Source of the DNA: Myxococcales bacterium
GTDB taxonomy: Bacteria > Myxococcota > Polyangia > Fen-1088
DNA: 10,591 nt
Reading direction: 5' to 3'
Assembly: GCA_003159055.1 (NCBI GenBank)
Contig: PMLH01000448.1
Span: forward strand, 758 to 11,348
Shown here in pieces: positions 1-7,201 of the stretch. How positions within the stretch are numbered: the first letter of the stretch is position 1; every line of letters begins with the position of its first letter. The notes under the pieces are model-generated. The model searched no databases. It was not told the DNA's origin and was given only the letters and a program-made list of their open reading frames with translations. The translations under genes were made by a program, and so were the position numbers.

Positions 1-581
1 TCGGGCCGGCCGTCGCCATTCAAATCACCCACGGCCAACGAAGACGAACCGTAGTCCAAGCCCGTCCCAACCGGGTAGAGCGACTCGGGACCGAACGTTC
101 CCGCACCGGTTCCCAGCAGTACGCTGACCGCGGAGCTCGAGGTTATGGCAACGACGTCCAACCGACCATCGCCGTTCAAGTCGGTGAGCGCCATCTCATA
201 AGCCGGGTCGGCAGGGGAGCTCATGGGGGCGGCGAAGCTCCCACCCGCGGTCGCAAGCAACACGCTCAGGCCGTTGTTGCTGAAGACCACGAGATCCGCC
301 TTCCCGTCGCCATTCAAATCGGCAGCCGCCAACCCGCTGGCTCCCGGGACGTCCATCAAGGGGAGATAACCGAGGGCGCGGCTTGCCGTGCAAGCGATGG
401 ACCCGCCGTTGCCCGTTTCCGCGGCGTTGCTCACATCCGCGGCGTTGCTCACATCCACGGCGTTGGTGACGACATCCGTGCCGGCGTCTTTTCCGGCGTT
501 TGACAGGGGCCGGTTGCAATGAAGAACGAGCGCGGACAGCGCAATGACGGGCCAGAAACGTTGAGAAAGATCCTTGTCCAT
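1..581 (-). CDS. FG-GAP/VCBS repeat lipoprotein, 5' part (runs off left edge)
   Basis: 193 codons are visible, from ATG at 581-579 to the window edge; the C-terminus is missing. The N-terminus is a short export signal ending in LVLHC (residues 18-22). This resembles a lipoprotein box, but His before the Cys is atypical, so lipidation is inferred. A low-complexity linker follows (about 30-62, rich in Asn, Ala, Asp, with a repeated DVSNAA unit). From about residue 80 there are FG-GAP/VCBS beta-propeller blades, each with a calcium-binding DxNGDGxxD loop: DLNGDGKAD (88-96), DLNGDGRLD (134-142) and a third from 186 that runs into the edge. Such proteins are usually exported beta-propellers, often surface-bound, of unknown specific function. 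The gene is divergent from the MYXO-CTERM gene at 1096. No clear Shine-Dalgarno was found. The repeats make the class secure; the role is unknown. Confidence 0.88.
   Translation of the reverse strand, partial: MDKDLSQRFWPVIALSALVLHCNRPLSNAGKDAGTDVVTNAVDVSNAADVSNAAETGNGGSIACTASRALGYLPLMDVPGASGLAAADLNGDGKADLVVFSNNGLSVLLATAGGSFAAPMSSPADPAYEMALTDLNGDGRLDVVAITSSSAVSVLLGTGAGTFGPESLYPVGTGLDYGSSSLAVGDLNGDGRP
421..474 (-). repeat. 18-bp tandem repeat in the lipoprotein linker
   Basis: Two identical 18-bp units (421-438 and 439-456) are followed by a degenerate third copy to about 474. They encode the repeated D-V-S-N-A-A linker between the lipoprotein signal and the first propeller blade. The unit is a multiple of three, so copy-number change would alter linker length without a frameshift. 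Confidence 0.8.
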
Positions 582-1095
582 CTTTGTCCGCGACTGGAGC
601 GCCAGCCTCAAGCAAGGCCATTGTGGTCCTTGGCGTGCGCAACTGCAACGGGCAGAGGCCGATGATTGCTTCCGCCATTCTGGTGAAGATTCTACCGCTC
701 GCCTCTTCGCACACGCTGGCAGCAGGACCTTGCCCGTCGCTTCGCACCAGATCTAGATAGCTGCCGCGGGCGGGAAGTCCCGAACGCGTTCCGGGCTTGT
801 CTGACAAGGGCCCATCATTCGGAAGAGATCGCCCATCACTGTTTCGACTAGGTAATTCCCTCTGAAGATGGTGTCTTCGGGTGCCTTGACCATCAGGGTA
901 CGGCCAACAGCAGCAGCCTCCTTGGCATGAAGAACATCCAGGGCGTGGGATAGACCAAGTAGTTCCACGCTGCAATGCACCTGCGAGAGGCACTGACGGT
1001 TTTCCGGCGGTGTCTTTTGCTTTGCAGCGTCGCCGAGGCGATCGACTTGACAGCCGCGGCGATTGGCGTTGTCCTTGAGGGAGGAGTCACTTTCT
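582..1095. other. Divergent intergenic region with one doubtful minus-strand ORF
   Basis: This 514-bp stretch separates the minus-strand lipoprotein from the plus-strand MYXO-CTERM gene and should hold both promoters. A minus-strand frame is open from 1250 to 753. Its best local start is GTG at 1103-1101, giving about 116 residues with a protein-like C-terminal half (for example VETVMGDLFRMMG). I do not recognise it, the start lacks an obvious ribosome-binding site, and it overlaps the 5' end of the divergent gene. It may be a small hypothetical gene, a decayed remnant or chance. A perfect TTGACA lies at 1047-1052, but 17 bp downstream there is no convincing -10 box (TGTCCT), so I do not call a promoter. 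Confidence 0.4.
1078..1086 (+). promoter_or_regulatory. Strong Shine-Dalgarno that fixes the start at 1096
   Basis: AGGGAGGAG ends 9 nt before ATG at 1096. The frame is open further upstream (to 1063), but this site and the signal peptide that follows the 1096 ATG select that start. Confidence 0.8.
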
Positions 1096-1863
1096 ATGCG
1101 CACGTGGTTCGTCCCAGGATTGGTCCTTGTCGTGCTTGCCCCGACACCGGCTTTGGCGGACCTCGCTCCGCCCGACGCACCCCCTGAGACGTGCACCCCC
1201 GCCATGTGGGAGTCGGAGACCGCGGAATGCCTCAACTGCTGGGGTTTCAAGGGCTATGAAAACCGGTGCGCGAACCTGCTGGCTCCCTACTGCTACGTCA
1301 AGGTCTGCCAGACAGCGCGCAGCTACTCGTGGGCAGAGGTCCTCTGCAGGACGGAAGCCGCCGATGCGCCAAGCGTCCCGCCCGCGATTGGCCAGGCGAT
1401 CTATTCGCCCTTGCCCTCCAGCTCGCCCGGTATCGCCGACGGTGGCCTCGACGGTGGTCTCGAGCCCATACCCACCACCTGCGCGCCGTACACGCCGCAG
1501 ATCAACACCAATCCCTCGACCGCCACGAAGACCAGCACCCAGTCCGCAACCACCACGCAGAGCACGACGAGCACCACGAGCGCGACGAACACCACGAGCA
1601 CGACGAGCATCACGAGCACGACCTCCGCGACCGACACGGTCACGAGCACCACGACCGCGACGAATACCACGAGCGGCACGAGCACCACGACCACGACATT
1701 CAGCCAGACCACGGCCTCGACCGCGACGGCCTCCGACGCTCAACCGCGGCACAGTTCCGCGTGCAGCCTGACCACCGGCAGGTCAGCGGCCCGCGCACTC
1801 GGATGGCTGCTCCTGGTCGGGGCGGCCATGGCGCTGGTCGTCCGGGCGCGCCGGTCTCGCTGA
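1096..1863 (+). CDS. Secreted Cys-rich, Thr-stalk protein with MYXO-CTERM sorting tail
   Basis: 255 residues. A Sec signal peptide occupies residues 1-21 (MRTW, a hydrophobic core, then PALA before D22). A Cys-rich head (about 30-85) has seven cysteines: C33, C45, C48, C58, C66, C71 and C84, including a CLNCWG motif, which suggests disulfides. After a Pro/Gly linker (86-137), residues 138-215 are almost entirely Thr, Ser and Ala, a likely extended and possibly glycosylated stalk. The end matches MYXO-CTERM: C223 in SACS, a hydrophobic helix (about 234-249) and terminal RARRSR. Such tails direct type II-exported myxobacterial proteins to the surface, with cleavage by a membrane protease (myxosortase). 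The head resembles small Cys-rich myxobacterial proteins with the same tail, but I know no function. The gene appears monocistronic, convergent with the kinase at 2069. Confidence 0.88.
   Translation: MRTWFVPGLVLVVLAPTPALADLAPPDAPPETCTPAMWESETAECLNCWGFKGYENRCANLLAPYCYVKVCQTARSYSWAEVLCRTEAADAPSVPPAIGQAIYSPLPSSSPGIADGGLDGGLEPIPTTCAPYTPQINTNPSTATKTSTQSATTTQSTTSTTSATNTTSTTSITSTTSATDTVTSTTTATNTTSGTSTTTTTFSQTTASTATASDAQPRHSSACSLTTGRSAARALGWLLLVGAAMALVVRARRSR
1516..1722 (+). repeat. Low-complexity ACC/ACG/AGC codon repeat (Thr/Ser stalk)
   Basis: An imperfect repeat of Thr and Ser codons (ACC, ACG, AGC, with GCG and AAC) encodes the stalk of the MYXO-CTERM protein. Its simple composition keeps several other frames open (Val-rich on the minus strand, His/Asp/Glu-rich in another plus frame); those are shadows. 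Confidence 0.85.
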
Positions 1864-2068
1864 GGAACTACCCGGGCGTCAGCGAAAACGATTGGACCTT
1901 GCAGGTCGAATCCCGAAGCGGGTTGGTGTCGCTGGAGTACTTCCGATCGGATGCCGACGACCAAATCGACGACGACGGCGATCACCTGACCCAGACGGGC
2001 GACCAGGTGTTGCAGTTTTCGTCACGCCTGGCGGGCGATGGACTGCAATACTTCACCCATGGCCACTG

Positions 2069-4246
2069 TCATCTTCCCCTATGCCCGGCTCGATGAAGCG
2101 CGGCCAGGAGCATTTCATTGCTGTAGGGCTTGGGCAGCGTTTCCGCGAAACCGAATTTCCCGGGATCGGAGAAGACCGGGTCTTCCGAATACCCGCTCGA
2201 GGCAATCGCGACCACCTGCGGATCTATCTGGCGCAAGCGCGCAAGTGTGTCTTTTCCGCTCAGCTCCCCAGGCAAAGTGAGGTCAAGAATGACAACATCA
2301 AAACGATTTCCCGCGCGCAATTCCTCATCATAGCGCAGGACGCCCGCGGCCCCAGCCTCACAACAGTCCACCCTATACCCAGCGTTCTTGAGCATGGCGG
2401 ACAGGACATTTCGAACCAGCAACTCGTCTTCGATCACCAGGATACGGCTCGATCCGCGCGGCCGGGCCGGGGGTAGAACGTCTTGTTGGAGGTCGGCCGC
2501 ATCGGTGGCCGGCAACGAAATCCGGACCACGGTGCCGTGCCCGGGCTGGGACTGAACGTCGATGTGCCCACCGTGCTTCTTGATGATCGAGAAGACCATG
2601 GTGAGCCCGAGGCCATTCCCTTCGGGCTTGGTCGTGAAGTAGGGATCGAACACCCTGCGCAGGACTTCCGGGGCCATGCCCGGCCCGCTGTCTTTGAAGG
2701 TGATGTGCACGTACCTTCCGGCCGCGAGCATCCCGATCTGCTCCTTGGCGGCCAATACGTTGCGCCCCTCGACCACGAGCTGTCCCTGCCCGCGCATGGC
2801 CTGCACCGCATTGATGACGACGTTGTCGACCACCTGTCCAATCTGGCTCTCGTCGATCTCGCACAGCCAGAGATCGTCAGGAAGATCGAACGTGCAGCGT
2901 ATGGCCCTTCCGCTGAGCGCAAACTCCGCATCCTCGCGAATGAGTGGACCGATCTTGGCGACTCGCTTGATGGGTGAACCACCCTTCGAGAAGGTGAGGA
3001 GCTGCCGAGTCAGATCGCGTGCCCGCCTCCAAGCCGTGAGTGCGCCGTCCAGATTCTGCTCAGCGTCTTCGACGGAGTGCCGCGAGGCGCGGGCAAGCTC
3101 GATGTAGCCGAAGAGGCCGGTCAGCAGATTGTTGAAGTCGTGGGCAATTCCCCCCGCCAGCAGGCCGATCGATTCGATGCGCTGGGTGTTGGTGATCAGC
3201 TCGTCGATGCGCAGCTTGTCGGTAATGTCGCGGAAAACAATCACGCGCCCCAGCAGCTCGCTGGCGCTTGGCCGAATCGGGGCCGCGTTGATGGCGATGC
3301 TGCGCGCGTTTCCAGTTCTGTCGAGCAGCGCGAGGTCCTTGTCAATCGCGACAACCCCAGCACTCGTCAAGATATCGGGCAATTGGCCGGCACGTTCTGT
3401 GTCCGCACTGGCTGATGGGCGCAGCTGCAAGACCTCTGCGACAGGGCGTCCCACCGCTTCACGGATGGTCCATCCAGTCAGCTGTTCGGCCACGTTGTTC
3501 ATGAGCTGGATACGATCGTGGGTATCCACCGCGATGACTCCCTCACCGATGCTGCGCAAAGTGACGCTCAACCGCTCTTTCTCATCCGACAGTGCCCGCT
3601 CGGCAGCGCGCCGATTCGCGATGTCCTCCTCGAGCGCCCGGTTCGAGCGGCGCAGCTCCGCAGTTCTTTCCGAGACGCGCTGTTCGAGCTCGAGGTTGAG
3701 CTTGCGAACCTCCTCCTCGACGAGCTTGCGATCAGTGATGTCGCGGATGATGCCGACCAGAAACTGGCTTCCGTCCCTGGCGGTGTAGCGCGTCTTCTTG
3801 GTAACGATAGTCCGGATGCGTCCATCGGCTTGGGTGATGACCTCTTCGTTGGCGTCCTCCATCCCGGTCTCGAAGACCCGGTCGTCCCTGTTCCAGAAGA
3901 CATCGACCTGCTCCTTGGGAAAGAAGTCGTAATCGGTCTTGCCGATCAACGCCTCTCTGTCGTGGCCCGAGAGCCTGCATTCCGCGTCGTTCACGTACAC
4001 GAGCCGGTGCTCGAGATCCTTGACGAAGATCGGATCACTGACGGTGTTGACGATCTGGTCGGCAAAGCCGCCCGACGGCAAGGGCGCCGCCCCTTCGCGG
4101 TCGCCGAGTGCTCGCTCAGCGCGACGGGCGCGCCGGTTCTGCCGCCAGGCGACCACGCCGAGCGCTACCGCGATGCCCAGGAACACCAAGTGGAGCACCA
4201 AGTTCATCAGAGACATCAAGTTGGAGACCATGAGGCGACCACTCAC
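2069..4246 (-). CDS. Hybrid sensor histidine kinase, TM-PAS-PAS-HisKA-HATPase-REC
   Basis: 725 residues from a GTG start at 4246; ATG at 4231 (residue 6) is an equal alternative, and neither has a clear ribosome-binding site. Order: one N-terminal membrane segment (about 12-34); PAS with PAC-type end (about 61-175, closing GIIRDITDRK); coiled coil (174-228); second PAS (about 228-343, closing VIVFRDITDK). The phosphorylated His is H369 in GIAHDFNNLL, the H-box type of NtrB-like kinases. The ATPase has an N-box (DNVVINA, 474-480), G1 (DSGPGM, from 519) and G2 (GNGLGL, 543-548). The C-terminal receiver (about 601-720) has E606/D607, phospho-acceptor D655 in ILDLTLPG, S684 and K706 in LPKP, so all key residues are present. 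It probably senses a signal through the cytoplasmic PAS domains, autophosphorylates and relays internally to D655. No output domain or partner regulator is visible. The gene is transcribed the same way as the FtsH-type protease, 726 bp downstream of it. Confidence 0.93.
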   Translation of the reverse strand: MSGRLMVSNLMSLMNLVLHLVFLGIAVALGVVAWRQNRRARRAERALGDREGAAPLPSGGFADQIVNTVSDPIFVKDLEHRLVYVNDAECRLSGHDREALIGKTDYDFFPKEQVDVFWNRDDRVFETGMEDANEEVITQADGRIRTIVTKKTRYTARDGSQFLVGIIRDITDRKLVEEEVRKLNLELEQRVSERTAELRRSNRALEEDIANRRAAERALSDEKERLSVTLRSIGEGVIAVDTHDRIQLMNNVAEQLTGWTIREAVGRPVAEVLQLRPSASADTERAGQLPDILTSAGVVAIDKDLALLDRTGNARSIAINAAPIRPSASELLGRVIVFRDITDKLRIDELITNTQRIESIGLLAGGIAHDFNNLLTGLFGYIELARASRHSVEDAEQNLDGALTAWRRARDLTRQLLTFSKGGSPIKRVAKIGPLIREDAEFALSGRAIRCTFDLPDDLWLCEIDESQIGQVVDNVVINAVQAMRGQGQLVVEGRNVLAAKEQIGMLAAGRYVHITFKDSGPGMAPEVLRRVFDPYFTTKPEGNGLGLTMVFSIIKKHGGHIDVQSQPGHGTVVRISLPATDAADLQQDVLPPARPRGSSRILVIEDELLVRNVLSAMLKNAGYRVDCCEAGAAGVLRYDEELRAGNRFDVVILDLTLPGELSGKDTLARLRQIDPQVVAIASSGYSEDPVFSDPGKFGFAETLPKPYSNEMLLAALHRAGHRGR

Positions 4247-4972
4247 ACCACGGGCCGGCCCCTGGGAGAGGCACCATGGCAGGACGCCTTACCTACGGAT
4301 CTGCGGACGGAGGTGGGGGCCTGGACCACGAGGGTCAGTGTACCCCATCTCGGCAAAGTTGAGACCAGCGCCTTGGGCTTACTCGCACTTGTGTGAGCGA
4401 TGGCGTAACCATTATGGAGAGACATCCCGACATGGTGGAGTTCCTGCCCCACCGTCCGACCAGGCCCGCGGCGCGGCCCGCAGTGAAGTAAGGTTCGCCC
4501 TGCTACAGCGGTTCGGAATCGCTGCAGATCCGCGCAAGACCGCCTTCGATTGGCATGTCCCGTCTTGACAGCGCCATTGCAATCTGTCGGCGGCCGTGGC
4601 TACCAATCTTACGGCAAACGATCTGCCCGACGATCGAAGAGACCATTCCCGTCGGGAAGTCGGCGCACAGGGCAGCAGCCTGGGAAAGCGCCGGTGGCGA
4701 TTTGCTCTCCGCCGGGAAGTCGCCCATGGATGGGTACCGCGACCTGGCGGCGCGACCGCTCGGGCAGGGAAACAAGGTTGCGCATTTAGGTAGCAGTTCG
4801 ACCGTTCGAGACGAGGCCTAGCCAGCGCAAGACCGCGCTCGCTAGGCCTTTCTTGATGTTGTCCTCGATCAAGTGCGATTTGGACCCGCAGCGGGTGCTG
4901 ACCTTCGATGTGGCGGTCGGAGCCCGTGTCGGCTCGCTCGCCCCGCACTCATCGGCTGCAGGAACTTCTTTC
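4247..4972. other. 726-bp region with no supported gene; possible transposase debris
   Basis: The region lies between the end of the FtsH-type gene and the start of the kinase (both minus). Frames here are short, mutually overlapping and Arg/Ser/Pro-rich, typical of non-coding GC-rich DNA. On the plus strand around 4290-4396 a frame reads LRTEVGAWTTRVSVPHLGK and is then broken by a stop at 4394-4396. In another frame RSEVRFALLQRFGIA follows at about 4480-4525. These pieces remind me of the N-terminal part of some IS4/IS701-type transposases, but only weakly. The strong hairpin at 4814-4849 is the clearest element. Promoter elements for the kinase presumably lie near 4250-4400, but none can be pointed to. 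Confidence 0.45.
4814..4849 (+). terminator. 13-bp stem-loop, terminator-like on the plus strand
   Basis: AGGCCTAGC (4814-4822) pairs perfectly with GCTAGGCCT (4841-4849). After one C/C mismatch, AGCG (4824-4827) pairs with CGCT (4836-4839) around an 8-nt loop. The plus strand continues as a short T-rich run (TTTCTT), like an intrinsic terminator, yet both neighbouring genes are on the minus strand. On that strand the stem lies about 125 nt past the protease stop and has no T tract. It may be a terminator, an RNA-processing or stability element, or a relic of an inserted element. Confidence 0.5.
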
Positions 4973-6844
4973 CTATTGGACACCGGGCGCGCGGCTCAGG
5001 CCTTCGGTCTTCTTGCTTGCCGCGCGAGCGTTTGATATCGCTCGAGCCACTTCTTCTCCGTCCAAGGTCTCGCGTTCTACGAGTCTTCCGGTCAGCTCCA
5101 CCAGAGCGCCGCGCAGCTCGCGTAGGGTTGCCAGACATTGCTCGTTCTGGGTCGCCAGGATGGACTCCGCCTGAGCCACGGCGATTGTCGTATCCGGCTT
5201 GAGATGGAGCTCGCTTAATGCATCCATACTAAACAGCGTGTCCTTGTCGCTTAGCCCTAGTGTTGCAACCATGGACAGGGCAAGTCTTGATGCTTCCTTC
5301 AGATCGCTCGCCGCACCGCTCGATGCGTCGTCGTAGGTAATGAGCTCGGCCGCACGGCCTCCCAGCAACATCTGAATGCGGTTTTGCAACTCCGACTTCA
5401 GATGCAATTGTTTGTCCTCGGCTTGCGTAACAAGGGTGACGCCAAGCGCACCACCGCGCGATAGAATGGTGACCTTCTCAACCCTGCCTACGTTCATCAC
5501 CTTGGCAATGATCGCGTGCCCTGCCTCGTGTACTGCCACGCGTTCCCGCTCGCCTTCCGTCAAGGCCGAGGATGAACCGTTGACTTCACCCATCCGGCAG
5601 ACCTCGATCGCTTCGATGAAGTTGGCCATTGGGACATCGAGCTGCTCGTTGCGTGCCGAGATCAAGGCGGCGTGGTTGACCACATAGGCGATCGCTGCCG
5701 GCGTCAACCCGGTGGTGAGACGGGCCAACCTGGCGTAACCGAGCTCGCCGACGGTCTTGACCTTCTTGGCGTAGAGACGAAACAAGGCTTCTCGATCGGC
5801 CAGAGCGGGAAGCTTGAGTTGGATCTTTCGGTCGAAACGCCCTTCTCGCAGCAACGCCGCGTCCACGGCGTCTGGAAAATTGGTCGCCCCGATCACAATC
5901 ACACCGCTTGAAGAATTGAAGCCATCAATCTCCGCCAGTATCTGGTTGATGATACGGTTGCCCTCCGCTTCAGAGGCGCCACCGGTGTCGGTGGTCGTGC
6001 GCCGACCGACCCCATCGATCTCGTCGACAAAGACGATGCACGGTGCATGCTTGCGCGCCTTTCGGAAGAGGGACTTCACGCGCATCGAACCCAATCCCAC
6101 AAACATCGCGGTGAAGTCGCCACCGGTCGCCGGAATGAAGTGTACCTTGCACTCGCCGGCTAAGGCCTTGGCGAGCTGGGTCTTTCCGGTGCCAGGAGGG
6201 CCGGACAGCAGGACTCCTTTGGGAGGGCGAGCACCGAGCGCGGTGAACGCTTTGGGGTCCTTGAGATAGGACTTGATGTCCATGAGCGCCGATTTTGCTT
6301 CTGCGGCGCCAATGACATCCTCAAACGTAACGACAGACTCAGTTTGGGAGAATCCAAATCCATTTCCACGATAGACACGGAAGGCCTGTATGCCCAATGC
6401 CAAGAACAGAGCAATGGTCAGCAGGAGAGCGAGGTCCAGGTGCCAGCCGTTGGCGCTACGGATATCTTCGCTCACAACTGCCAGCGGAAATGCGTCGGTC
6501 TGACCCTTCTGATAATACGTCAGGGCGAGGCCGGAAAGCTTTCCAGCGTTGTCGCTGACGAAGTACCTCTGCCCGACTCGTGTGGATACGAACATTCCCG
6601 AAGGCGCGATGGCCAAGCCTGCAACGTTGTTTTTTTGAATGTCCAGGATGAGGATTGAAACGTCGCGCTCGGTGACCGTCCACAAGGCTGGATCGCTGCG
6701 CATTTGTAGCAACATTGCGTTCAGCGCTACCGATTTTCGAGCCCCGGCAAAAAACCTGGTCGAGAAGACCGCGCCCATCCCTGCCAAGAGCAACGCACCA
6801 AGGATCAAGTAGTGCCACCGCTTCTTGGGGAGTAATTTGTTCAT
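4973..6844 (-). CDS. ftsH: FtsH-type membrane AAA+ zinc metalloprotease
   Basis: 623 residues from ATG at 6844; the frame also allows TTG at 6862 (six residues longer), and neither start has a clear ribosome-binding site. Using the ATG: membrane helix (about 12-27), periplasmic domain (about 28-136), second helix (about 138-156), then the AAA+ module with Walker A GPPGTGKT (215-222), pore motif FVG (248-250), Walker B IVFVDEID (270-277) and arginine-finger GRFDRK (335-340). The peptidase has HEAGH (H439, E440, H443) and the distal zinc ligand D514 in GAASDLKEA. All catalytic residues are kept, so an active ATP-driven protease that extracts and degrades membrane and unfolded proteins is expected. 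Length fits FtsH. The periplasmic domain and SRH (REGRFDR where PGRFDR is usual) look divergent, so this may be a paralogue rather than the housekeeping copy. It is divergent from the flavoprotein at 7202; the MITE-like element lies 66 bp upstream of the start. Confidence 0.93.
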   Translation of the reverse strand: MNKLLPKKRWHYLILGALLLAGMGAVFSTRFFAGARKSVALNAMLLQMRSDPALWTVTERDVSILILDIQKNNVAGLAIAPSGMFVSTRVGQRYFVSDNAGKLSGLALTYYQKGQTDAFPLAVVSEDIRSANGWHLDLALLLTIALFLALGIQAFRVYRGNGFGFSQTESVVTFEDVIGAAEAKSALMDIKSYLKDPKAFTALGARPPKGVLLSGPPGTGKTQLAKALAGECKVHFIPATGGDFTAMFVGLGSMRVKSLFRKARKHAPCIVFVDEIDGVGRRTTTDTGGASEAEGNRIINQILAEIDGFNSSSGVIVIGATNFPDAVDAALLREGRFDRKIQLKLPALADREALFRLYAKKVKTVGELGYARLARLTTGLTPAAIAYVVNHAALISARNEQLDVPMANFIEAIEVCRMGEVNGSSSALTEGERERVAVHEAGHAIIAKVMNVGRVEKVTILSRGGALGVTLVTQAEDKQLHLKSELQNRIQMLLGGRAAELITYDDASSGAASDLKEASRLALSMVATLGLSDKDTLFSMDALSELHLKPDTTIAVAQAESILATQNEQCLATLRELRGALVELTGRLVERETLDGEEVARAISNARAASKKTEGLSRAPGVQ

Positions 6845-6910
6845 CAGGGTCGAGCGAGCCAACGACGACCCGATAGATAGGTATCGGCAGAGCTCAGAGG
6901 GGGCTTTACC

Positions 6911-7050
6911 CCATAGGCGTTAAGCGACAACGGCGGGCGTAGATCACCCTCTCCCTTCGGGACCCGAGGGAGAGGGACGACCAGGTCCAACCGTCTCTCC
7001 TCAAATCGCGGGCCATCATTCTGTCCCCCTCTGCCGCTTAACGCCTATGG
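6911..7050. mobile_element. MITE-like element with terminal inverted repeats and target-site duplication
   Basis: CCCATAGGCGTTAAGCG at 6910-6926 is the exact reverse complement of 7035-7051 (17 of 17), and pairing continues inward with one mismatch (CA/TG). Directly outside, GCTTTACC occurs at 6903-6910 and again at 7051-7058 as a direct repeat, the pattern of an 8-bp target-site duplication. The boundary is ambiguous because of C/G runs: moving it one base inward gives a 10-bp duplication (GGCTTTACCC, 6902-6911 and 7050-7059). The element is about 140 bp, far too short for a transposase, and carries an inner palindrome. This is what a non-autonomous miniature element mobilised in trans looks like. 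It lies in the divergent promoter region between the FtsH-type gene and the flavoprotein. Confidence 0.82.
6947..6976. repeat. Inner palindrome of the MITE-like element
   Basis: CCCTCTCCCT (6947-6956) is the exact reverse complement of AGGGAGAGGG (6967-6976). The spacer also contains CGGG and CCCG, so the whole folds into a long hairpin. CCCTCTCCC/GGGAGAGGG palindromes are common in dispersed intergenic repeats of proteobacteria and related groups. Confidence 0.75.
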
Positions 7051-7201
7051 GCTTTACCCTGGCCGCGGCCTCGGGCCACCACCGCGAATAGTTCCGGATC
7101 GCTGCGCCACCAAACCAGCGGGATCACTGCCCGCCTTTGCGCCGGCTGTCGACCGGAGGCGTTCCCGAGCACGGCTCTCCGGCATCCTAGGACAGAGTCA
7201 A

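Noticed and set aside
1047..1075. TTGACA as a -35 box for the MYXO-CTERM gene
   Set aside because: At 17-bp spacing the -10 position reads TGTCCT, too poor to call a sigma-70-type promoter.
1401..1712. Val/Leu-rich minus-strand frame that looks like a membrane protein
   Set aside because: It is the complement of the Thr/Ser codon repeat in the MYXO-CTERM gene; the hydrophobicity is an artefact of that repeat.
1266..1860. Plus-strand frame rich in HEHDEHHE, resembling a metal-binding protein
   Set aside because: It is an alternative reading of the same repeat; the MYXO-CTERM frame has the signal peptide, Shine-Dalgarno and sorting tail.
4555..4821. 88-codon plus-strand frame starting with ATG
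   Set aside because: No ribosome-binding site, no recognisable motif, and it overlaps two other equally open frames in a GC-rich gap.
4412..4948. 178-codon minus-strand frame in the protease-kinase gap
   Set aside because: Arg/Ser/Pro-rich composition without domains; typical of a chance frame in high-GC DNA.
6870..6887. CCGATA...TATCGG inverted repeat just upstream of the FtsH-type start as an operator
   Set aside because: A 6-bp stem is common by chance and there is no second copy or known regulator match.
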